Part shown: positions 24,720-35,064 of the stretch, in pieces | Layout of the letters: each line of letters begins with the position of its first letter | Position numbering within the stretch: position 1 is the stretch's first letter | From: Marichromatium purpuratum 984 | GTDB lineage: Bacteria > Pseudomonadota > Gammaproteobacteria > Chromatiales > Chromatiaceae | Reading direction: 5' to 3' | NCBI RefSeq assembly: GCF_000224005.2 | Contig: NZ_CP007031.1 | Span: forward strand, 1,351,501 to 1,415,500 | DNA: 64,000 nt | The notes under the pieces: model-generated | Database searches by the model: none | Told to the model about the DNA's origin: nothing | Seen by the model: only the letters and a program-made list of their open reading frames with translations | Program-made: the position numbers and the translations under genes

Positions 24720-26116
24720 TTATAACCCTGCAATTGGTCGATGTATTCCGGCAGGAACAGCGAGATCTGCGGGATATAGGTGATCAACATCAAGAAACCA
24801 AGGAGCAGCAGCATCCACGGCAGCACCGCCTTGATGACCCAGCCGATGCTCTCGCCGGTGATGCCGGCGGTGACGAACAGGTTGAGTCCGACCGGCGGCG
24901 TGAGCATGCCGATCTCCATGTTGACGACCATGATGATGCCGAAGTGGATCGGGTCGATGCCGAGCTGCATGGCGATGGGGAAGAGGATCGGCGCCATGAT
25001 CAGCAGGATCGCCGAGGGCTCCATGAAGTTGCCGGCGATCAGCAGCAGGATGTTGACCACGATGAGGAACATCCACGGCTCCAGGCCCCAGGCGACGATC
25101 GACTCGGCGATCTGGTGCGGGATGCGCTCGGTGGTCAGCACATGGGCGAACAGCATCGCGTTGGCGATGATGAACAGCAGCATGATCGAGACCTTGGCCG
25201 CATCCAGCACCACCTTGCGTACCTCGGGGTGGGCGAAGCTGGTGGCCAGTGCCGTGGGTACCTGCCAGGTGTTGCGCCCGAGCATGCGGAAGAAGCCCTC
25301 GCCCTGGTAGCGCCAGGGCACGGTCTTGAGCGGGCCCATGTCGCGGTAGCCGATCACTGCGACCAGGAAGGCATAGACTGCCGAGACCGCTGCCGCCTCG
25401 GTGGGGCTGGCCACGCCGCCGTAGATCGAGCCGAGCACGATGACGATCAGCAGGATGCCGCCGGAGGCGCTGAAGGCGGCGCGGAAGATCTCGCGGAAGC
25501 CCGGCCAGGGCTGCGAGGGCAGCTTCTTGATGCGAGCGACGATATAGATGGCGATCATCAGGATCAGACCCATCATCAGCCCGGGCACGAAGCCGGCCAT
25601 GAACATGCGCGCGGCCGAGACCTCGGTGGCGGCGGCATAGACCAGCATCACGATCGAGGGCGGGATGAGGATACCGAGGGTGCCGGCATTGGTGATGACA
25701 CCCGCGGCGAACTCCTTCGGATAGCCGGACTTGACCATGCCGGCGATGACGATGGTGCCGATGGCGGCGACGGTCGCCGGCGATGAGCCGGAGACGGCGG
25801 CGAACAGCATGCAGGCGAGCACCGAGGCCATCGCCAGGCCGCCACGGATGTGTCCGACCACGTCGGTGGCGAAGCGGATCAGGCGCTTGGCCACGCCGCC
25901 GGTCGAGAGGAACGCCGAGGAGAGGATGAAGAAGGGAATCGCCAGCAGGGTGTAGTGCCCGGAGAGCGCCTCGAACAGTTTGAGCGCGATCGAGGCGAGC
26001 GAATCGTTGGAGAACAGCAGGATGGTGGTGATGCTGGAGAGCCCGAGCGCGATGGCGATCGGCATGCCCAGCAGCATGCAACCGAACAGCAACAGGAATA
26101 GGGTTGCGGTGGTCAT
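24716..26116 (-). CDS. dctM: TRAP transporter large permease, DctM family
   Basis: 466 residues with about 12 membrane segments. DctM is the ion-coupled channel subunit of TRAP importers. Typical sequences are GMPIAIALGLSS near the N-terminus, FFILSSAFLSTGGVAKRLI, AAVSGSSPATVAAIG, AGVITNAGTLGILIPPSIVMLVYA, YGGVASPTEAAAVSAVYAF and EIGMLTPPVGLNLFV. It overlaps dctQ by four bases upstream and usp by four bases downstream. Together with dctP and dctQ it should import a small carboxylate, probably a C4-dicarboxylate given the DctBD regulators. The substrate is not provable from the permease sequence. Confidence 0.95.
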   Translation of the reverse strand: MTTATLFLLLFGCMLLGMPIAIALGLSSITTILLFSNDSLASIALKLFEALSGHYTLLAIPFFILSSAFLSTGGVAKRLIRFATDVVGHIRGGLAMASVLACMLFAAVSGSSPATVAAIGTIVIAGMVKSGYPKEFAAGVITNAGTLGILIPPSIVMLVYAAATEVSAARMFMAGFVPGLMMGLILMIAIYIVARIKKLPSQPWPGFREIFRAAFSASGGILLIVIVLGSIYGGVASPTEAAAVSAVYAFLVAVIGYRDMGPLKTVPWRYQGEGFFRMLGRNTWQVPTALATSFAHPEVRKVVLDAAKVSIMLLFIIANAMLFAHVLTTERIPHQIAESIVAWGLEPWMFLIVVNILLLIAGNFMEPSAILLIMAPILFPIAMQLGIDPIHFGIIMVVNMEIGMLTPPVGLNLFVTAGITGESIGWVIKAVLPWMLLLLGFLMLITYIPQISLFLPEYIDQLQGYK

Positions 26117-26664
26117 TGGTCGGCCACCTCACGCTTGAGTTCTTCGGCCAGGTGCATGCTTTCCTCTGCCTCGTTGGTCTGGTGGAAGCCGGTGGCGCGA
26201 CCGGTGGCCACGGCCCACAGCAGCTCGAGCAGGCGGATCGAGAGCATGGCCAGCCCGATCAGCAGGATGCTGTCGGCGATCCAGGTCTGGACGGCGATGT
26301 CCTCGAGTTCGATGCCGATCATCTTCATCTTGCCCAGATAGATCCAGGCGCCGTAGATGAACAGTCCGCAATAGGCCAGCGCGAGCAGGATGGCGAGCGC
26401 CGAGATCAGCCGCTGGACGAGCGGCGAGAACAGTCGCACGAAGGCGTCGACCCCGATGTGGGCGCCGACCTTGAGGCCGTAGGAGACGCCGAACAGGACG
26501 AACCAGGCCGACAGGTGCAGGGTGGCCTCCTGGCCCCAGGAGACGCCGGTGCTGAAGCCGAAGCGCATGATGACCTCGGCGAACACCAGGAGGGTCATCG
26601 CCACCAGCAGCAGCGAGATGATGGCCTCCTCGGTCTTGTTGATGAAGCGCAAGAACATGGTCAA
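26113..26664 (-). CDS. dctQ: TRAP transporter small permease, DctQ family
   Basis: 183 residues with four membrane helices, for example EEAIISLLLVAMTLLVFAEV, SAWFVLFGVSYGLK, LISALAILLALAYCGLFIYG and DSILLIGLAMLSIRLLELLW. The conserved VSWGQEATLHL and KVGAHIGVDAFV segments identify DctQ. The start at 26664 (MTMFLRF) could instead be the Met two codons later. The C-terminal tail is acidic. It follows dctP after 173 bases that hold two strong hairpins and overlaps dctM by four bases, so both permease subunits are translated together. Confidence 0.93.
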   Translation of the reverse strand: MTMFLRFINKTEEAIISLLLVAMTLLVFAEVIMRFGFSTGVSWGQEATLHLSAWFVLFGVSYGLKVGAHIGVDAFVRLFSPLVQRLISALAILLALAYCGLFIYGAWIYLGKMKMIGIELEDIAVQTWIADSILLIGLAMLSIRLLELLWAVATGRATGFHQTNEAEESMHLAEELKREVADQ

Positions 26665-26710
26665 TGACGCTCGAGTTGAGTGAAGGTGGTCAGATTGAGG
26701 GTAGACACTG

Positions 26711-26728
26711 GCGCGCCGCCTGGCGCGC
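26711..26728 (-). promoter_or_regulatory. GC hairpin 1 between dctP and dctQ
   Basis: GCGCGCC (26711-26717) and GGCGCGC (26722-26728) with a 4-base loop. With hairpin 2 it may protect the dctP mRNA 3' end and lower dctQM expression relative to the binding protein. Confidence 0.5.
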
Positions 26729-26752
26729 GAGGTCGGGCCGTCGATGATGCAA

Positions 26753-26782
26753 CGCGCCCCGCGGACGGGGCCGCGGGGCGCG
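26753..26782 (-). promoter_or_regulatory. GC hairpin 2 between dctP and dctQ
   Basis: A perfect 12-bp stem (26753-26764 with 26771-26782) of nearly pure G and C with a 6-base loop, 56 bases after the dctP stop. There is no T-run on the minus strand, so it is more likely an mRNA-stabilising or attenuating structure than a full terminator. Confidence 0.6.
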
Positions 26783-26837
26783 CTGACTGAGCGTGACCGG
26801 GCGACCCGTCCTGGAGGTCAGGACAGGTCGGCGGGGC

Positions 26838-27887
<1,050 letters not shown>

Positions 27888-27894
27888 TTAGCGG

Positions 27895-27918
27895 GCCGCC
27901 CGGTGGGCGGCGGTTTTT
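27895..27918. repeat. Hairpin in the dctP leader region
   Basis: GCCGCCC (27895-27901) and GGGCGGC (27905-27911), followed on the + strand by GGTTTTT. It would terminate only + strand transcription, and no + strand gene ends here. On the dctP mRNA it is simply a leader stem-loop. Confidence 0.4.
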
Positions 27919-28233
27919 CACTCAAGTGCCGGTCTGTTCCAGGGCGGGCAACGCGCGGGAGCTGTTCGCCCCGCACGCCTCGCCCCCGAGAAGGGTAGCG
28001 TGGGTCTCGGCGCTCTTCGTCCCCGTCCATGACGCAGACACCTTGTATCGTCCCGCTCGGCGCGGTCGATGGTGTCCCATCTCCTTGATTGTGAAAGCCT
28101 GTTGGCCCGCTCGCCTTCCTGTCGGATTCACTCCGAACCCTGGGCTATGGCCGTCTCCGCCGGGGAGATGCAGCCGTTGCGCACGAGAATGGGTGATGTC
28201 TCGCCGATCCAGTTGGATCGAGCACCACATTAA

Positions 28234-28250
28234 AGCAATTTATAGGCCAA
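28234..28250 (-). promoter_or_regulatory. Sigma-54 promoter for dctPQM-usp
   Basis: On the minus strand the sequence TTGGCCTATAAATTGCT fits the -24/-12 consensus YTGGCACGNNNNTTGCW at all the critical positions, with GG and GC exactly ten bases apart. Transcription would run left toward dctP, starting near 28222 and leaving a leader of about 375 bases. DctD, a sigma-54 activator, is encoded immediately upstream. Confidence 0.8.
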
Positions 28251-28410
28251 GTTTTTTGGATGTGATCGGCGCCATCTCGACGCCCTCCGAACTTTCGAAT
28301 ATTACTTTTTTCTTTCAGTAGGTTGCGCTGCGTGTGCGCTGAGTGTCGAGATGAGAAGCCGGGGCGGTGCTGATGACTCCGGGACCGGAGAGCGAGGTGG
28401 CGGGCTGGGG

Positions 28411-28428
28411 TGGGTGGAATTCCACCCA
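28411..28428. promoter_or_regulatory. Palindromic operator 1 (probable DctD site)
   Basis: TGGGTGGAATTCCACCCA is a perfect 18-bp palindrome about 160 bp upstream of the sigma-54 promoter. It shares the core GGYGGAWWTCCRCC with operator 2, as expected for a dimeric enhancer-binding protein. Confidence 0.7.
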
Positions 28429-28445
28429 TTGCGGGGCGGGCGGCG

Positions 28446-28461
28446 CGGCGGATATCCGCCG
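28446..28461. promoter_or_regulatory. Palindromic operator 2 (probable DctD site)
   Basis: CGGCGGATATCCGCCG is a perfect 16-bp palindrome centred 34 bp from operator 1 and nine bases beyond the dctD stop codon. Confidence 0.68.
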
Positions 28462-28469
28462 ATCCGATC

Positions 28470-29827
<1,358 letters not shown>

Positions 29828-29831
<4 letters not shown>

Positions 29832-31696
29832 TCAGGGGTCTCCGCAGCCGACAGGCGCAGTTCGAAGCAGGCGCCCGCGCGAGCGGGCTTGGCCACCAGC
29901 GCGCCACCCATCTCGGTGGTGATGCGCGAGGAAATGGCCAGCCCCAGCCCGAGCCCGTCGCCCGCGGCCTTGGTGGTGAAAAAAGGCTCGAAGATCACCG
30001 CCAGGTCGGACTCGGGGATGCCAGGGCCGGTGTCGCGCACCCAAGTCACCACGGTATCGCCCTCCTGGCGGGCATCGATCTCGATGCGGCGTTGTTCGGC
30101 CTCAGCGATCGCCTGACAGGCGTTGCCGAGCAGATTGACGATGACCTGTTGGAGCAGCACGTCGTTGGCGCGGACCTGCAGGTGATCGGGGACGCGCGCG
30201 ATCAGTTCGCCGTGACAGCGCGCGAGCATCGGCGCGATGATCCGGGTCGCGCTTTCGATCACCGCCGCCAGTGGCAGTCGGGTCAGCTCGCCCGAGGTCT
30301 TGCGCGCGAACAGCTTGAACTGGGAGCCGATCTTGGCCATGCGCTCGGTGAGCGCGAGGATCTGGCCGAGGTTGGCCGCGACCTCCTGATGACGCTCCTT
30401 GGCGAGCAGCAATCGTCCATTATCGGCATAGGTGCGGATCGCCGCCAGTGGCTGGTTGAGTTCGTGGTTGATGCTCGCCGACATCTGCCCGAGGGTGGCG
30501 AGCTTGGCCGACTGGATCAGTGCCTGCTGGGTTTCGCGCAGCGCCTGCTCGGCGCGCAGTCGCTCGTCGATCTCGGCGCGCAGTCGGCGGTTGGTGCGGG
30601 TGAGTTCCTCGGTGCGGTTGGCGACTCGGGCCTCGAGTTCGAGGTTGATGCGCTCGAGGGTGGCGCGCGCGCGCTCGGTGAGTGCGGCATGGGCGCGACG
30701 GCTGCGCTGGCGCTGCAGCAGTAGCGCGACGCCGAGTGCGGTGACCGCGAGCAGCGCGGCGGCGAGCGCGGTCAGCTTGAGGCTGTCGCGCATCACCGCA
30801 CCGGTGTTGGAGAGTACGTGGACCTGCCAACCGGCGCTCTGCATCGCGCGCGACTGGAGCAGGTAGGGCGAGGGTTCCGGCCAGGGTGCGGGCGGACCGA
30901 GCCGGACCAGGGCGCCATCGGCGGTGGTGTCGCGGACCGTCAGCTCGAGCGGTTCGAGAGCGGCGTCGAGATAGCGGTTGCTGGCGCGGATGCGCCGTCT
31001 GACCTCGGGGGCGAGCGGGTGCAGGGTGCGAAAGCGCTGTGCCGGTTCGGTGGAGATGAAGATCACCCCATCGGGGTCGGTGACCAGGAAGATGTGTCCC
31101 GACTTGGCCCAACGTCGCTCGGCCTCGGTGACGTCGATCTTGACCACCACGGCGCCGAGGATCTCGCGCCCCTCACGCACCGGGTAGGCGAAGTAGTAGC
31201 CGCGTCGCTTGGAGGTGGTGCCGAGGGCGAAGTAGCGGCCCAGCTCACCCTCCATGGCGTCGTGGAAGTAGGGGCGGAAGCTGAAGTCGCGGCCGACGAA
31301 GGGGCGTTCGGCGTTCCAGTTGCTCGCGGCAATGGTCAGCCCCTCGGCGTCCATCAGATAAGTGTCGGTGGCGTCGCTGATGCGGTTGACCGTCTCCAGG
31401 TAGCGGTTGAGCGCGACGATGCTCTCGCGTCCGCCCGGGGCGCGCAGGAACTCGGTCAGGCGCGGGTTGGTGGCGAGCAGTTCGGGCAGCGGTTCGTACT
31501 TGGCCAGCAGCCCCTGGAGGTGGACGACATAGAGGTCGAGATCGGTGCGCGCCTGCTCAGCCAGGCGCTCGACGCCGTCGTGATAGGCCCAGCGCGCCAG
31601 CCCCCAGAGTCCGACGCAGACGAGCGCAAGCAGCGCCAGCCAGGGTAGGTGGCGAGCGGGATGCGGGCGGGAGGATGGTGTCTGGTCGGCGATCAA
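29828..31696 (-). CDS. dctB: C4-dicarboxylate sensor histidine kinase DctB
   Basis: 622 residues. A first membrane helix (LPWLALLALVCVGLWGLARW) is followed by a periplasmic double-Cache sensor domain. It shows the features of DctB-type dicarboxylate sensors: ATDTYLMDAEGLTIAASNWNAERPFVGRDFSFRPYF and RRGYYFAYPVR. A second helix precedes a coiled coil. The kinase core has the phospho-accepting His in MSASINHELNQPLAAIRTYAD and ATPase motifs DTGPGIPE and GDGLGLGLAI. It is paired with dctD through an ATGA overlap. Signal binding outside the cell should lead to DctD phosphorylation and induction of the TRAP importer. Confidence 0.95.
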
Positions 31697-31781
31697 GCGC
31701 GTCTTCCGGCCCGGTGCCGGACGCGCCGTCGCGCGTCAGTGCGGACGGCGCCTCGGGCCCCGAGGCGCCGGGGTGGCGGGA

Positions 31782-32720
31782 TCAGGCCGGTCCGGGGACG
31801 GCGACGCCGGTGCTGCCGGCATAGCCGGCGGCGCCGGTCCAGTAGCCGTCGCACAGCCCCGAGGGGGCGTATTCTCGCAGCTTGGCCAGTCCTTCGGTCC
31901 GGCTCATGTCGCCGCGCAGACAGGCATCGAACACGGCGATGATGTCGCTGGTGTGACGCGACTGCGGGCTGATGCGCAGCAGCTCGACGCCGAGCGCGGT
32001 GACCTCGTCGAGTGCGCCGAGCAGGGTGTGGGTGCTCGCCGATTGGGTCTGGATGCCGTTGAGGGTGAGGAAGGTATCACCTTCCTGGGTGTCGATGGTC
32101 AGCCCGTCGGGATAGTCGATGCAGCAGAACTGGCAGTCGTCCTTGGCGAGATCGCGGTTGTAGGCGGTGAAGCAGCGCGCTGAGTAGGCCAGCGGCAGGC
32201 GGCCGAAGGCGAACAGTTCGCACTCGACGCCCTCGGGGCGGGTCGCGATCAGCGCGCGCGCGGTGTCGCGACCGAGTTCGACCGGCAGCACCCAGCGCTC
32301 GAGTCCGTGGCGGGCGAGGAAGGCGAGGGTGCGGTCGTTGTAGAGGTTGATCGAGTGACCGGCGACGAAGGGGTGACCGTCGAGATATTCCAGCGCGCCG
32401 AGGTCGTTGGCCTCGACCTTGAAGCGGCGATCGGAGCAGAGTCGCTCCAGGGTCTTGAGTTCACCGTCGGACTCGATCAGCGCCAGGGTCGAGATCACCG
32501 GCTCCTTGCCGGCGGCGGCGACGCGCTCGGCCAGCTCCCAGTAGTCCTCGGGACGCAGCAGGCGACGCTTGGAGCAGATGGTCTCACCGAGATAGATGGT
32601 CGCCACCGGGGTCTCGAGCATCTCGGCGTAGAAATCCATCACCTGTTCGCGCGGCCAGTGATAGAGCAGGGGACCGAGCGAGAGACGGGGGCGCTGGTTT
32701 GGCGTGTGCTGGGGTTGCAT
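31782..32720 (-). CDS. ubiV: UbiV, Fe-S subunit of O2-independent ubiquinone hydroxylase
   Basis: 312 residues of the U32 peptidase-like family. The four cysteines that ligate the 4Fe-4S cluster in E. coli UbiV are present with matching spacing: Cys49 (ETICSKRR), Cys183 (SARCFTAYNRDLAKDD), Cys196 and Cys200 (CQFCCIDYPDG). UbiV forms a heterodimer with UbiU that hydroxylates ubiquinone precursors using prephenate rather than O2. The gene follows ubiU after 148 bases. The last ~30 residues are a Gly/Ala-rich extension. In a facultatively anaerobic phototroph this permits ubiquinone synthesis in anoxic light. Confidence 0.95.
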   Translation of the reverse strand: MQPQHTPNQRPRLSLGPLLYHWPREQVMDFYAEMLETPVATIYLGETICSKRRLLRPEDYWELAERVAAAGKEPVISTLALIESDGELKTLERLCSDRRFKVEANDLGALEYLDGHPFVAGHSINLYNDRTLAFLARHGLERWVLPVELGRDTARALIATRPEGVECELFAFGRLPLAYSARCFTAYNRDLAKDDCQFCCIDYPDGLTIDTQEGDTFLTLNGIQTQSASTHTLLGALDEVTALGVELLRISPQSRHTSDIIAVFDACLRGDMSRTEGLAKLREYAPSGLCDGYWTGAAGYAGSTGVAVPGPA

Positions 32721-32868
32721 GGCTATCGGGTGTCAGTGGGGCTGTTGGTGTGGATTGACTGGGGCGGCGATCGTCGTCACGCCCCTGGCCGTGTCCGTTC
32801 GGGTCTGGCGGCCGGGGCGCGCCGCGTCGAGTGCCGGTTGGCGACGCGGCGTTGATCCCCGGTGATCG

Positions 32869-33864
32869 CTAGTGCCACTGGCGGTGGTAGGGGCCGAGCG
32901 TGGTCTGGGTGCCCTCGGAGACCTGGGCCAGTGCTGCCCGCCAGTCGTCGCGCGGGCGGAAGTTCTGGGGGTCGCGACGACAGGCGTCGATCGCCTCGCG
33001 CCAGACCCGGGTCACCTGGGTGACGTAGCGGGTGCTGCGCTGGCGTCCCTCGATCTTGATCGCGCTCACCCCGGAGGCGATGATGTCGGGGAGGATCTCC
33101 ATGGTGTTGAGGCTGGTCGGCTCCTCGATGGCATAGCGCAGCTTGCCCTCGACCTGGAAGCGGCCCTTGCAGATGGTCGGGTAGCCGGCCGGCTCGCCGT
33201 GACCACGACGCTCGAGCAGCACGCCGCCGAGGCGCGTCTCCTGACCCTCGGCGGTGTCGATCCACTCGACGTGGGAGGCTGGCGAGCAGGCGCCGAAGGT
33301 ATTGGGCGACTGGCCGGTGGCATAGGAGGAGAGCAGGCAGCGCCCCTCGACCATCACGCACAGGCTGCCGAAGCCGAAGATCTCGACCGGCACGTCGCAG
33401 CGTTCGATCAGGTGTGCGACCTGAGCGAGCGAGAGCACGCGCGGCACCACCACGCGCTTGATGCCGAACTGGCGGTGCATGAAGTTGATCGCCGCCGGGT
33501 TGGTTGCCGAACCTTGCACCGAGAGGTGCAGGTTGAGCTGCGGGTGCTTGTTGGCGGCATAGTCGAGCACGCCCATGTCGGCAAGGATCAGGGCGTCGAC
33601 GCCGAGGTCGGCGGCGCGGTCGACCGCGGCGCTCCAGCGCTCCCAGCCGTTGGGCTGGGCATAGGTGTTGACCGCGACGAAGACCTTGACGTTACGGTCG
33701 TGCGCATAGCGCAGACCTTCACGGATCTGCTTGTCGCCGAAGTTCAGACCGGCGAAGTGGCGGGCGTTGGTATCGTCGCGAAAACCGATGTAGACGGCAT
33801 TGGCGCCGTTGTCGACGGCGGCCTTCAGCGCCGGCAGGTTGCCGGCGGGACAGACGAGTTCCAT
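32869..33864 (-). CDS. ubiU: UbiU, Fe-S subunit of O2-independent ubiquinone hydroxylase
   Basis: 331 residues of the U32 family. Cys169 (GSLCVM), Cys176 (GRCLL), Cys193 (GACSPAS) and Cys232 (TICKGRF) fall at the same positions as the 4Fe-4S ligands of E. coli UbiU. The N-terminus MELVCPAGNLPALKAAVDNGANAVYIGF is typical. It works as a heterodimer with UbiV. The gene lies 20 bases after the yhcC-like radical SAM gene, so yhcC-ubiU-ubiV form one leftward operon controlled by the FNR box upstream of yhcC. Confidence 0.96.
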   Translation of the reverse strand: MELVCPAGNLPALKAAVDNGANAVYIGFRDDTNARHFAGLNFGDKQIREGLRYAHDRNVKVFVAVNTYAQPNGWERWSAAVDRAADLGVDALILADMGVLDYAANKHPQLNLHLSVQGSATNPAAINFMHRQFGIKRVVVPRVLSLAQVAHLIERCDVPVEIFGFGSLCVMVEGRCLLSSYATGQSPNTFGACSPASHVEWIDTAEGQETRLGGVLLERRGHGEPAGYPTICKGRFQVEGKLRYAIEEPTSLNTMEILPDIIASGVSAIKIEGRQRSTRYVTQVTRVWREAIDACRRDPQNFRPRDDWRAALAQVSEGTQTTLGPYHRQWH

Positions 33865-33884
33865 GGTGGATGGTCTCCAGCGAG

Positions 33885-34859
33885 TCAGGCGGTACTTGCA
33901 AGTTTGCGGCAGGACGAGGGCGTGATCAGGTCACCCTGTCGGGTGCCGCGCCGATACAGTTCGGCTTCGATGCCGTTGAGCACGGCCCATTTCTGGCTGC
34001 ACCAGTCGGGGGCGAGCAGGATGTCGCGCGAGGCGGTGCCGGTGACCCGGTGGAAGGTCACCTCGGGCGGGGTGCGCTCGATGATGTCGGCGCAGGTGGC
34101 GACATAGTCCTCCAGCGCGAGTGGCTGGTAGTGACCACGCCGCCAGTCGATCGCCAGACGGGTGTGGCGCACGACGTGCAGGGCGTGCAGCTTGAGACCC
34201 TCGACACCGACCCCGAGTACGCGCTCGAGGCTCTCGATGGCATGCTCGCGTCCCTCGCCGGGGAGGCCGACGATGAGATGGGCGCAGACCGGGATGCCGC
34301 GGCGGTGTGCCGCCTGCACCGCACGCTGGTAGTCGGCGAAGGTGTGGCCGCGATTGACGCGCTCGAGCGTGCTGTCATCGGCCGACTGCAGCCCGAGTTC
34401 GAGCCAGATCTCCTTGCCGCGGGCGCGATAGCGCGCGAGCAGGTCGAGCACCGGCTCGGGCACGCAATCGGGGCGGGTGCCGATTGACAGCCCAATGACG
34501 TCGGGGTGGACGAGCGCGCTGTCGTAGCGCTCGCGCAGCGCGTCGATCGGGTCGTAGGTGTTGGTGTAGGCCTGGAAGTAGGCCATGAAGCGGCGCGCCC
34601 CGGTGCGCTTGGCGAGCACGGCGCGGCCCGCCTCGATCTGCGCGGCGATCGAGGGCGGCTCCTTGGCGTTGGGGCTGAAGGAGACGTTGTTGCAGAAGGT
34701 GCAGCCGCCGCGACCCTTGGTCCCGTCGCGGTTGGGGCAGGTGAACCCCGCGTTGAGGGCGAGTTTGTGCACCCGCTGACCATAGCGGTTCAGCAGATAC
34801 TGTCCAAAGGTATTGACGCGATCGCTGAGGATGCGCTGTTGGGCTTGGGGCGGGGGCAT
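33885..34859 (-). CDS. yhcC: YhcC-like radical SAM protein (TIGR01212 family)
   Basis: 324 residues. The radical SAM cluster ligands are Cys41, Cys53 and Cys56 (CPNRDGTKGRGGCTFC). This is the long CX11CX2C spacing of the YhcC/Elp3-like family rather than CX3CX2C. Further signatures are GTRPDCVPEPVLDLL, ELGLQSADDSTLERVNRGH and HLIVGLPGE. The molecular function of this family is not established. It is the first gene of a leftward operon with ubiU and ubiV. Association with anaerobic quinone synthesis through a shared FNR site is suggestive. The Shine-Dalgarno of the chosen ATG is weak; no other start fits the family's N-terminus better. Confidence 0.9.
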   Translation of the reverse strand: MPPPQAQQRILSDRVNTFGQYLLNRYGQRVHKLALNAGFTCPNRDGTKGRGGCTFCNNVSFSPNAKEPPSIAAQIEAGRAVLAKRTGARRFMAYFQAYTNTYDPIDALRERYDSALVHPDVIGLSIGTRPDCVPEPVLDLLARYRARGKEIWLELGLQSADDSTLERVNRGHTFADYQRAVQAAHRRGIPVCAHLIVGLPGEGREHAIESLERVLGVGVEGLKLHALHVVRHTRLAIDWRRGHYQPLALEDYVATCADIIERTPPEVTFHRVTGTASRDILLAPDWCSQKWAVLNGIEAELYRRGTRQGDLITPSSCRKLASTA

Positions 34860-34894
34860 CCGACTAAAGCTAACCGTGCTCGATGAATAACCGT

Positions 34895-34908
34895 TTGATC
34901 CAGATCAA
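34895..34908 (-). promoter_or_regulatory. Perfect FNR/ANR box upstream of yhcC-ubiU-ubiV
   Basis: TTGATCCAGATCAA matches the FNR consensus at all ten fixed positions. It lies 36 bases before the yhcC ATG in the divergent region with the FAD/Fe-S oxidoreductase gene. E. coli ubiUV and ubiT are known to be FNR-dependent, so control of this operon is likely. The box could also act on the rightward gene. Confidence 0.85.
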
Positions 34909-35064
34909 CGAATGGGCAATCCGAGAACCGGGGCGAAGGCCGCCGTGGCGGTCGGGATCTGGGGCGGAGACTGACCCCTGACAACTCGAGGGCATGTTCG
35001 GGCCAGCTTTGCAGTACCATTTTGTAGTAATGCAAGAAAAACCCAATTCAAGAACTGGAACTTC

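Noticed and set aside
27895-27918. Rho-independent terminator in front of dctP
   Set aside because: The T-run is on the strand opposite to dctP transcription and no + strand gene ends there.
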